This document shows, piece by piece, positions 32,258-39,936 of a stretch of DNA of 64,000 nt; position 1 is the first letter of the stretch; every line of letters begins with the position of its first letter. The position numbers were made by a program, and so were the translations under genes. The stretch is from Lachnospiraceae bacterium. GTDB taxonomy: Bacteria > Bacillota > Clostridia > Lachnospirales > Lachnospiraceae. The stretch is from positions 17,984-81,983 of the forward strand of contig JAKSRS010000006.1 in NCBI GenBank assembly GCA_024403515.1, read 5' to 3'. The notes beneath the pieces are model-generated. The model ran no database searches, was not told where the DNA came from, and was given only the letters and a program-made list of their open reading frames with translations.

Positions 32258-33547
32258 ATGAAAACATTATTTATCGATTGTGGAATGGGGGCTGCCGGCG
32301 ATATGCTGACAGCCGCTTTGTTAGATTCTTTGGATGAAAAGGCCAAAGAAAAACTTGTATCAGACATTAAAAACCTTGGAATAGAGGGTGTAGAGTTTGA
32401 GTTGACTTCTGCAGTCAAACAGGGGATCGCCGGTTCTCACGTTTCAGTTAAAGTAAACGGAGAAGAAGAAGGTTCCCACGATGTTCACAATCACAGTCAC
32501 GACGATGTTCACGACCACGATCATCATCATCATGACGACGATCATGGCCACGACCACGATCATCATCATGACGACGATGATGACCATGACCACGACCATG
32601 GCCATCATCACCACTATGCACTTAGTGATGTCGTAGCTGTTATCGATTCATTTAATGTCAGCGATAAAGTTAAGGAAAAAGCCAAGAAAGTTTACATAAC
32701 ACTTGCAGAAGCTGAGGGACATGTGCACGGAAAAGAACCTTCAATGGTGCATTTTCACGAGGTTGGATCCAAAGATGCCGTAGTTGACATAACAGCAGTT
32801 TGCATGCTTTTGGATTATATAAATCCCGATAAGATTATCGCTTCCCCTGTACATGTAGGTTCAGGTAAGGTTAAGTGTGCACACGGAATAGTTCCTGTTC
32901 CGGCACCCGCTACAGCTTACTTATTAAAAGGCATTCCCATCTACGGCGGAAAGATTATGGGAGAGCTTTGCACTCCTACCGGAGCGGCACTTTTAAAGAC
33001 ATTTGTGGACGAGTTTGGTGATATGCCCGTAATGAGTGTCGATTCTATCGGCTATGGAATGGGAAATAAAGATTTTGAGGTTGCCAACTGTGTAAGAGTT
33101 ATGGTTGGAGAAACTTCAGATTTAAAAGATAAAATTGTTGAATTAAACTGTAATGTCGATGATATGACAGGAGAGCAGATTGGTTTTGCAATTGAAAGAA
33201 TTATGGCAGCAGGAGCAAGAGATGTTTTTGTAACTCCTACTGTTATGAAAAAATCACGCCCCGGCCATGTATTTTCAGTTATCTGCACTCCTGATGACAG
33301 GCTTAAGGTGGTTGAAGCTGTTATGAAGTATACTTCAACACTTGGAGTTCGCGAAAAGGTTTGCGACAGATATATTCTTGACCGAAAGATGGAAACGGTG
33401 GATACTAAGTTTGGACCTGTTAATAAAAAAGTCTCAACAGGATACGGCGCGAGAAAAGAAAAACTTGAGTTTGAAGATCTCGCCAAAATAGCGCGTGAAA
33501 ACAACAAATCGTTAACCGAGATAGTTAACATGATTAACGGAGATTGA
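32258..33547 (+). CDS. larC: Nickel-pincer cofactor biosynthesis protein LarC
   Basis: 429 residues as one uninterrupted frame. LarC inserts nickel into the pyridinium dithiocarboxylate precursor (CTP-dependent nickel cyclometallase), making the cofactor of lactate racemase and related enzymes. Marks: FIDCGMGAAGDMLTAALL at the start, EPSMVHFHEVGSKDAVVDI, HGIVPVPAPATAYLL, GELCTPTGAALLK and VDDMTGEQIGFAIERIM. A long His/Asp-rich insertion (~72-122) probably stores or delivers nickel. In Lactobacillus plantarum LarC is made by a programmed frameshift from two frames; here no shift is needed. The sensor gene begins just 1 base after the stop. Confidence 0.94.
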   Translation: MKTLFIDCGMGAAGDMLTAALLDSLDEKAKEKLVSDIKNLGIEGVEFELTSAVKQGIAGSHVSVKVNGEEEGSHDVHNHSHDDVHDHDHHHHDDDHGHDHDHHHDDDDDHDHDHGHHHHYALSDVVAVIDSFNVSDKVKEKAKKVYITLAEAEGHVHGKEPSMVHFHEVGSKDAVVDITAVCMLLDYINPDKIIASPVHVGSGKVKCAHGIVPVPAPATAYLLKGIPIYGGKIMGELCTPTGAALLKTFVDEFGDMPVMSVDSIGYGMGNKDFEVANCVRVMVGETSDLKDKIVELNCNVDDMTGEQIGFAIERIMAAGARDVFVTPTVMKKSRPGHVFSVICTPDDRLKVVEAVMKYTSTLGVREKVCDRYILDRKMETVDTKFGPVNKKVSTGYGARKEKLEFEDLAKIARENNKSLTEIVNMINGD

Positions 33548-33548
33548 T

Positions 33549-33896
33549 TTGAGTACCCACACACATGTAGATGAAAACGGAAATATAATAACCCATACTC
33601 ATGAGACTCACTCTCATGAGGAGCATGGTCACTATCATTCGCCTGAGGAAAAGAAAAAGCAGATAAACAGACTTGCCAAGGCGATAGGACATTTAAATCA
33701 TGTAAAGGGTATGATTGAAAATGATGAAGACTGCGCAGAGGTATTGATACAGCTTTCAGCTGTAAATTCAGCCTTAAAAAATCTGGGTAAAGAGATTATA
33801 AATGAGCATATGACTCACTGCATTACCCATGCTATTGAAAACGGCGATACCAAAGAGGTTGAAGAATTCCAAAAAGCTGTAAAAAAGTTTATATAA
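33549..33896 (+). CDS. CsoR/RcnR-family metal-sensing repressor, probably nickel
   Basis: 115 residues. The helical core (~35-115) is that of the CsoR/RcnR family. Metal ligands align as C62, H87 and C91, with the +25 and +29 spacing of the family, and H30 lies 32 residues before C62, as do H3 of RcnR and H21 of the nickel sensor InrS. The first 30 residues are His-rich (nine His), fitting nickel. It begins with TTG, with GGAG 7 bases upstream. It lies between larC and the nickel importer, and a C6-T-G5 operator typical of the family precedes the importer, so it probably represses nickel uptake when the cell has enough. Confidence 0.88.
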   Translation: MSTHTHVDENGNIITHTHETHSHEEHGHYHSPEEKKKQINRLAKAIGHLNHVKGMIENDEDCAEVLIQLSAVNSALKNLGKEIINEHMTHCITHAIENGDTKEVEEFQKAVKKFI

Positions 33897-33921
33897 CTTA
33901 GCGAAAACAAGCATATTATAT

Positions 33922-33963
33922 CCCCCCTGGGGGCTTGTGGACCTTCTTTTGAACTAATATGAT
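33922..33963 (+). promoter_or_regulatory. RcnR/CsoR-type operator and promoter of the nickel importer
   Basis: CCCCCCTGGGGG (33922-33933) matches the C-tract/G-tract operators of CsoR/RcnR repressors. It abuts a promoter: TTGTGG (33935-33940), 17 bases, TATGAT (33958-33963). The repressor gene lies immediately upstream. Confidence 0.78.
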
Positions 33964-34003
33964 TATCATTGTGGTTGCACATTAAAGAAAGAAGGGTCAT
34001 TTT

Positions 34004-35008
34004 ATGCATATGGCAGACGCCTTGGTAACAGCTCCTGTTGCCGCAACAATGTATGGAATGTCTGGTATTACAGCCGGATATTCAGTTCACAAAGTAAGAC
34101 TTGAAAACAACGCTAAAAAGATTCCTGTTATGGGCATCATGGGAGCATTTGTTTTCGCAACTCAGATGATTAACTTTACAATTCCCGGAACCGGTTCATC
34201 AGGCCACTTATGCGGTGGTATGTTACTTTCCGCATTACTTGGACCTTTTGCGGGTTTCCTTACAATGATTGGGGTATTACTTGTTCAGTGCCTTTTATTC
34301 GCTGACGGTGGTATCCTTGCTCTTGGTTGTAATGTATGGAATATGGCATTCTACGGATGCTTTTTAGGCGCATTACTTATCTGGAGACCAGCTATGAAGC
34401 GTGGTGCTACTAAGGCCAAGATTTTATTTGCTTCAATTGCAGGCTGTGTACTTACACTTCAGCTAGGCGCTTTCTCTGTTACAATTGAAACATTACTTTC
34501 AGGAATCACAGAACTTCCTTTTAAAACATTCTTACTTGCTATGCAGCCCATTCACCTTGCAATCGGCCTTGTAGAGGGTCTCATTACAGGTGCGGTTCTT
34601 TGCTTTGTTCATGAAGCAAGACCTGAACTTTTATGGGAAGTAAACGAAGAGAATAAAAAGGAAGGCAGATTCTCATTTGAGACAACAATGATTATTCTTC
34701 TTGTAGCATCACTTGTTATCGGAGGAATCGTTTCATTATTCGCATCATCATATCCTGATGGACTTGAATGGTCTATGGAAAGAATCACAGGTTCTACAGA
34801 ACTTGAAGCAGCAGGTGCTGTATATGAAACCGCTGATTCAATCGTATCTGCAACAGCACTTCTTCCCGATTATGCATTTAAAGGAACTGAAAGTGCTTTA
34901 GGTACAACTTTCTCAGGTATAGTTGGTGCTCTTATTGTACTTGGTGTATCCGTTGGAGTATGCTACCTGTTCAGATTTTTTAAGAAGAAAGAAAAAGCAA
35001 GCAACTAA
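34004..35008 (+). CDS. Nickel ECF-type transporter substrate-binding fusion NikMN
   Basis: 334 residues. The N-terminus MHMADALV is the metal-binding start of NikM/CbiM proteins, where the amino group, His2 and further His residues hold Ni2+ or Co2+. About six membrane helices follow (to ~205), then a charged loop, and a NikN-like domain (~225-334) with PDGLEWS and a final helix. The fusion of M and N parts is typical for nickel transporters; cobalt systems usually encode CbiN separately. Located directly after the repressor operator and followed by the T and ATPase components, forming a complete importer. Confidence 0.92.
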   Translation: MHMADALVTAPVAATMYGMSGITAGYSVHKVRLENNAKKIPVMGIMGAFVFATQMINFTIPGTGSSGHLCGGMLLSALLGPFAGFLTMIGVLLVQCLLFADGGILALGCNVWNMAFYGCFLGALLIWRPAMKRGATKAKILFASIAGCVLTLQLGAFSVTIETLLSGITELPFKTFLLAMQPIHLAIGLVEGLITGAVLCFVHEARPELLWEVNEENKKEGRFSFETTMIILLVASLVIGGIVSLFASSYPDGLEWSMERITGSTELEAAGAVYETADSIVSATALLPDYAFKGTESALGTTFSGIVGALIVLGVSVGVCYLFRFFKKKEKASN

Positions 35009-35011
35009 CTT

Positions 35012-35863
35012 ATGTCTAAGATTAATAAAGCTATTTTGAATATAGAAAATTTAAGACAGACAGCACAAAAGGACCAGTGGGTGAATCGTATTCATCCACT
35101 GGTTAAGTTATTTTTAACCATCTTTTACATTGCTATTGTTGTATCAATGAATAAGTACCATCTTTTAGGAACCCTGGTACTTGCAATTTACCCTGTGTTT
35201 ATTTTTATCGTCGGCGAAGTTTCCTTTAAGGATGCTCTAAGAAGATTAAGAATCGTACTTCCTTTGGTATGTATAGTAGGTATATTAAATCCATTCTTTG
35301 ATAGAACGATAGTGACTTATGTAAACTTAGGTTTCGCAACATCCAAATATCCCGACGGGATGCTTGCGGTAAGCGGCGGTTTTGTTTCTTTCTTTTCACT
35401 AATGATAAAAGGTGTGCTTACGGTATTTGCCTCATACCTTTTAATTGCGACGACAACAATTGAAGATATCTGTTACTCGCTGAGAAAGATTCATGTACCC
35501 AAGGTTATAGTTACACAGGTTTTACTCATTTACAGGTATATAACCTTATTGCTTTCTGAAGTCAATAAGATTACTCAGGCATACGAACTTCGGGCTCCGG
35601 GCCAGAAGGGTGTAGCATTTAAAGCCTGGGGTTCTTTGGTTGGAAGATTATTACTAAGAAGCATGGACAGAGCCGACGAAGTATATGAAAGTATGTGCCT
35701 TAGAGGTTTTAAGGGAGACTTTGATATCACCAGGCAGTGGTATGGTGAAAGCAATAAAAACACCTTTATTGGGGACCTTTCTTTTGCTATCATCTGGACA
35801 GGGCTTATTTTGGTTTTAAAGCTGGTTCCGGTCTCATACATTATTGGAAGCTTATTTATCTAG
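35012..35863 (+). CDS. Energy-coupling T component (NikQ/CbiQ family)
   Basis: 283 residues with about five membrane helices. The region RAPGQKGVAFKAWGSLVGRLLLRSMDRADEVYESMCLRGF contains the two Ala-Arg-Gly-like coupling helices by which T components grip the ATPase. Its ATG lies 3 bases after the NikMN stop, so translation is coupled. Together with NikMN and the ATPase it drives nickel uptake. Confidence 0.9.
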   Translation: MSKINKAILNIENLRQTAQKDQWVNRIHPLVKLFLTIFYIAIVVSMNKYHLLGTLVLAIYPVFIFIVGEVSFKDALRRLRIVLPLVCIVGILNPFFDRTIVTYVNLGFATSKYPDGMLAVSGGFVSFFSLMIKGVLTVFASYLLIATTTIEDICYSLRKIHVPKVIVTQVLLIYRYITLLLSEVNKITQAYELRAPGQKGVAFKAWGSLVGRLLLRSMDRADEVYESMCLRGFKGDFDITRQWYGESNKNTFIGDLSFAIIWTGLILVLKLVPVSYIIGSLFI

Positions 35864-35878
35864 CACAGGAGAAGACTT

Positions 35879-36619
35879 ATGAGTCACATTCATATAGACG
35901 TTGAAAACGTAAATTTTTCATACCTTAAAGACAAGCCGATTCTTAAAGATATTACTTTTCAAGCAAAAGAAAATGATTCGATAGGAATAATTGGCGCCAA
36001 CGGAGTCGGAAAGTCCACTCTTTTAAAGCTTTTAGTTGGTCTTAATGCCGACTTTAGCGGCAGCATCCGAGTTGAGGAGATTCCGCTTGAAAGAAAGACC
36101 TTAAGTAAGATTCGTGAAAAGATTGGCTATGTCTTTCAGGATTCAGATAATCAGCTTTTTATGACTACCGTTTATCAGGATGTCGCCTTTGGACCTGAAA
36201 ACTACGGCCTTCCCAAGGACGAAGTTGAAAAAAGAGTTGAAGATGCCCTTAATAAGGTTAAGATTCCTTACTTAATTGATAAGCCCGTATACCAGCTTTC
36301 CGGCGGCGAAAAAAAGCTGGTGGCTATAGCTACTATACTTTCAATGAATCCTGATATTATTCTTATGGATGAGCCGAGTGTTTCTTTGGATCCTAAAAAC
36401 CGAAGAAACCTCATTAACATATTAAATGAGTTTGACCACTTAAAGATTATTTCAAGCCATGATCTTGACTTTATCTGGGATACAACTTCAAGGGTAATTC
36501 TTATGTCTGAAGGCCGCATTGTGGCAGACGGACCCACTGAGGAAATATTAAGAGACGAAGCTTTGTTAGACAGATACGGACTTGAGAAACCGCTTTCTTT
36601 AACGGAGAGAAATAATTAG
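35879..36619 (+). CDS. ATPase component of the nickel importer (NikO/CbiO family)
   Basis: 246 residues of an ABC ATPase: Walker A IIGANGVGKSTLLKLL, Q-loop YVFQDSDNQLF (typical of ECF ATPases), signature QLSGGEKKLVAIATIL, Walker B DIILMDEPSVSLDP and the switch His in SSHDLDFIW. It hydrolyses ATP in the cytoplasm to power import through NikMN and NikQ. Only one ATPase is encoded, so it probably works as a homodimer. AGGAGA lies 8 bases before the ATG. A weak hairpin with TTTT follows (36619-36665). Confidence 0.93.
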   Translation: MSHIHIDVENVNFSYLKDKPILKDITFQAKENDSIGIIGANGVGKSTLLKLLVGLNADFSGSIRVEEIPLERKTLSKIREKIGYVFQDSDNQLFMTTVYQDVAFGPENYGLPKDEVEKRVEDALNKVKIPYLIDKPVYQLSGGEKKLVAIATILSMNPDIILMDEPSVSLDPKNRRNLINILNEFDHLKIISSHDLDFIWDTTSRVILMSEGRIVADGPTEEILRDEALLDRYGLEKPLSLTERNN

Positions 36620-36665
36620 CATTATTTGACTAGACATAGAGTACTATTTAGTAGATAATGCTTTT
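36619..36665 (+). terminator. Weak terminator of the nickel operon
   Basis: GCATTAT (36619-36625) pairs with ATAATGC (36655-36661), with inner ACTA/TAGT, then TTTT. The T-run is short, so termination may be partial. Confidence 0.5.
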
Positions 36666-36693
36666 GGACGTTTATTAGGAAATGGAGATTACT

Positions 36694-37491
36694 ATGTCTG
36701 ATAATAAGAAAAAGAGTAATTTAAAAACATATATTATATTTGGTATTTTCATTGTTGTATGTTTCTTTGCAGGTCTTTTAGCCGGATTTTTAAGTGATGG
36801 AGCTGAAGAGGCATGGGCTACAATAAATTGGGCCGAAACCTACAAAGGGGTGATGCTTCCTACAGTTGTATTCTTCACTTTACTTGTAGTTGCAGGTTTT
36901 GCGGTTTCTTTAAATATTTTTATGAGAAATAAAAAAGCCGTCAAGAAAGCTGAAAGTCTTGATGAGGATGACTACAGCGACTTTTTGGATGAGATGGAGA
37001 ATAAGTTTGAGATTCCTTTAGTTGTTGAAGGTGCAATATTTTTATCATCACTTCTTTTCTTTGGACTTGTTCTGTTTTTTGACACAAAGATGGCAGACGC
37101 CGGAATTGAGTACGAGCTTTCAACGGCACTTGTTATAATAACCCTATTCGTATTCGTACTTTCACTTGCTTTATACCTTGCGATAAATCATATCACAGTG
37201 GAATTTGTTAAAAAGATTAACCCTGAAAAGAGAGGAAACATCTTTGAATTGAATTTCAGAAAAAAGTGGGTTGACAGTATGGACGAAGCCGAACTTGCCA
37301 AGCTTGGCCAGAAGACCTTCGTAGCCTATGTCGCAGGGATTACTACTGCCATATTCATGTGGCTTATTTGCTTTATCGGCATGGTTTCTTTTGACACAGG
37401 AATCTTACCTATAATTGTATGTGTAGTATTTTCACTTGTTTTGTTCCTTACAGCTTCAATTGGAAAAACAGGTAAGAAGAAAGAAAAATAG
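36694..37491 (+). CDS. DUF3169-like membrane protein
   Basis: 265 residues with about six membrane helices (about residues 10-32, 48-72, 108-130, 140-160, 205-227 and 234-255) and an acidic loop (LDEDDYSDFLDEMENKFE) between the second and third. The architecture matches the DUF3169 family of Firmicutes, function unknown; relatives often sit next to a small Xre regulator, which is not present here. The ATG at 36694 is chosen over 36682 because GGAG at 36684 is its ribosome site. A strong terminator follows. Confidence 0.75.
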   Translation: MSDNKKKSNLKTYIIFGIFIVVCFFAGLLAGFLSDGAEEAWATINWAETYKGVMLPTVVFFTLLVVAGFAVSLNIFMRNKKAVKKAESLDEDDYSDFLDEMENKFEIPLVVEGAIFLSSLLFFGLVLFFDTKMADAGIEYELSTALVIITLFVFVLSLALYLAINHITVEFVKKINPEKRGNIFELNFRKKWVDSMDEAELAKLGQKTFVAYVAGITTAIFMWLICFIGMVSFDTGILPIIVCVVFSLVLFLTASIGKTGKKKEK

Positions 37492-37545
37492 TATATTAAA
37501 AATTTCATAGTAAAAAAGACATATCATATATATGTATTGGGGCTG

Positions 37546-37586
37546 AAACCGGTAGGTAAGAAATATTACCTGCCGGTTTCTTTTTT
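37546..37586 (+). terminator. Intrinsic terminator
   Basis: AAACCGG-AGGTAA (37546-37559) pairs with TTACCT-CCGGTTT (37566-37579), then CTTTTTTG. Confidence 0.92.
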
Positions 37587-37689
37587 GCATTTTACGCGGT
37601 TAATAATCGATTTATGTAAATGTAGTAAATTTATTGGGTATTAGGTTGGAAAGGTTTGCGCTTGCAAACCATATTTAGGGAATTTAGGA

Positions 37690-39918
37690 ATGAAAAAGAA
37701 TAGAGAAAAAGTATCAGAAAATGTAAGGCAGGCTAACCTTTTTGTGGGTAAAGTTTTACTTGCGATGATTTGCGTTGCAGTTATCACTATTGCACTTTAC
37801 TTTATAGGCCCGCTAAGGAATCAGAAATTTTCAATACAATTTAATATAATGATTGCCCTTGATAATATAACAAGAATCATCTTGTGCATCTGGATTTTTG
37901 CCAGTAAGGGCGAGGACTACAGGCTTAAGTATGCTATAGCGATTCACTTTATACTTATGGCCATATGCTTTTCATACGCCTGGCACACAGTACTGTGGCC
38001 ACTATTTGCCATGGGTGTAGCTTACTCAGTAAGATACTGCAGCAAGAAATATACTCTTTCAATTGGCGTTTCCATGCTGGTTATCATGACAGCTCTTCAG
38101 CTTGTGATAATGTTTGAAACAAGCGGAAGCGCATTTTTGAACGATACAAATATCTTTTGGGAAAGTTTCGCGTATTTCTTCCCGCAGATAATAGCAATGA
38201 TAGGCTTCGTTATAATGCTAAGCTACACGGCTCAGAGCAATATGATGTTTTTGAAAAAAGACAGGGAAGCGCGTGAAAGACTGGCGGTAGCAGCACAGGA
38301 TGAGATGGACAGAAAAGCTTTGGCTGAAAGAAGCAGACAGCTTGAAATCGTTGGCGCTTTAAGCCTTGATTATCTGGATACCTACCTTATTGATACGACC
38401 AATAAGACTACTACTGCTATCAAGCAGGGAGGAGTATTAGTTACAGAAGGCCATAAATTATATGGCATCAGCAGAGACTTTCAACAGTCAGCAAGAGAAT
38501 ATATTAAGCAGTTTGTTCATCCTGATGACCTTGAATACATGCTAAGTGTAATTGAACTTGATAACATCAAAAAGCAGCTTGAAGATAAGTCTACCTACAA
38601 GGGACAGTTTAGACATATAAAAGACGGTGAAGTTCATTATTTTCAGTTTAAATATACTGCCATTGAAGGAACCGATAAGATTATTTCAGGTTTCGTAAAT
38701 GTCGATTCGATGGTTGCTGAAGAAAAGAAGCAGAAGGAAGAACTGCAAAGAGCTTTGGAAGCTGAAAAAACAGCTAACATGGCCAAGTCAAACTTTCTTT
38801 TTAATATGTCACATGACATAAGAACGCCTATGAATGCAATAGTCGGCTTTTCGGATCTTATAGCCAAGAACGCTGAAGATACCAAAAAGGTAAGAGACTA
38901 TGCCGAAAAGATACAAAGCGCAAATAACGTTCTTTTGAACTTAATCAATAATGTCTTGGAACTTGCGCAAATTGAAAGCGGAAAAGCGGTAGTAGAGGAA
39001 ACACTTTTTGATTCGGAAGTATTTAGACAAGAACTTTACACTGTAATGGAAATGCCCATGAAGCGTAAAAATCTTGAGTATGTCGATAATGCGGATTTCA
39101 GACACAAGTATATGTACGGTGATGTCACAAAACTTGAAGGAATCTTTTTAAACTTACTTAGCAATGCAGTTAAGTATTCAAGAGACGGTGGCCGCGTAAC
39201 ATTTACGTCGGAAGAACTAAATGGGGACAAGGAAGGCTATATTAAGGTCAGAACAACTGTTACGGATGAAGGAATCGGTATGACCGAAGAGTATCTTCCA
39301 AGAATATTTGATAACTTTAGTCGTGAAAAAACAACGACTGAAAGTGGAGTACATGGAACAGGACTTGGAATGTCTATTGTTAAAAAGTATGTTGAACTTA
39401 TGGGCGGTAGCATTCTTGTAACCAGCGAAATAAATGTAGGAACAACATTTGTTGTAACCATTCCTCACAGGATTTCAAATGAAGATCCTTATGATGTTTC
39501 GTTAAACCAGGAGACTTTATCTGCCGGACGATTTGACGGAAAGAAGGCCCTTCTTGCTGAAGATAACGAATTAAACCGCGAGATAATCTGCAATATTCTA
39601 TCGGAGATTGGCTTTGAAGTAGAAACAGCTGAAGATGGGGTTGTTTGCATTGATAAATTAAACAGCAGACCGGAAAACTACTATGACATCATTTTCATGG
39701 ATGTTCAGATGCCTAATCTTTCGGGTTATGAAGCAACCGGTTATATAAGAGCGGAAGCGGAAGGTTACAGAAGAGATATTCCTATCGTTGCAATGACTGC
39801 GAATGCCTTTAAAGAGGACAAGGAAAATGCCCGTAAAGCCGGCATGAATGGACATATTGCCAAGCCCATAAATATGAAAGAGATGCTTGATACTATTTCA
39901 AAAGTCTTGACTAAATAG
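37690..39918 (+). CDS. Membrane-bound hybrid sensor histidine kinase
   Basis: 742 residues. The first ~200 residues form about six membrane helices, then a coiled coil and a PAS-like region (to ~350). HisKA has its phospho-acceptor His at 375 (NMSHDIRTPMNAIVGFSDLI), followed by the HATPase domain (NLLSNAVKYSRDGG, DEGIGM, GTGLGMSIVKKYVELMGG) and a receiver (LLAEDNELNREII; phospho-Asp at 671 in DIIFMDVQMPNLSGYEA). It is closely similar in layout to the soluble kinase at 15447. A GGTTTGC/GCAAACC hairpin (37653-37670) lies 20 bases before the ATG. The next gene is a second hybrid kinase, 18 bases away. Confidence 0.92.
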   Translation: MKKNREKVSENVRQANLFVGKVLLAMICVAVITIALYFIGPLRNQKFSIQFNIMIALDNITRIILCIWIFASKGEDYRLKYAIAIHFILMAICFSYAWHTVLWPLFAMGVAYSVRYCSKKYTLSIGVSMLVIMTALQLVIMFETSGSAFLNDTNIFWESFAYFFPQIIAMIGFVIMLSYTAQSNMMFLKKDREARERLAVAAQDEMDRKALAERSRQLEIVGALSLDYLDTYLIDTTNKTTTAIKQGGVLVTEGHKLYGISRDFQQSAREYIKQFVHPDDLEYMLSVIELDNIKKQLEDKSTYKGQFRHIKDGEVHYFQFKYTAIEGTDKIISGFVNVDSMVAEEKKQKEELQRALEAEKTANMAKSNFLFNMSHDIRTPMNAIVGFSDLIAKNAEDTKKVRDYAEKIQSANNVLLNLINNVLELAQIESGKAVVEETLFDSEVFRQELYTVMEMPMKRKNLEYVDNADFRHKYMYGDVTKLEGIFLNLLSNAVKYSRDGGRVTFTSEELNGDKEGYIKVRTTVTDEGIGMTEEYLPRIFDNFSREKTTTESGVHGTGLGMSIVKKYVELMGGSILVTSEINVGTTFVVTIPHRISNEDPYDVSLNQETLSAGRFDGKKALLAEDNELNREIICNILSEIGFEVETAEDGVVCIDKLNSRPENYYDIIFMDVQMPNLSGYEATGYIRAEAEGYRRDIPIVAMTANAFKEDKENARKAGMNGHIAKPINMKEMLDTISKVLTK

Positions 39919-39936
39919 GAAACATGGAGCAATTTT

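Noticed and set aside
32474..32622. Short repeats in larC resembling a CRISPR-like array
   Set aside because: They are in-frame His/Asp codons of a metal-binding stretch, without spacers of constant length.
33052..33564. Open frame of 170 codons opposite larC
   Set aside because: Antisense shadow of a conserved coding sequence without ribosome site.
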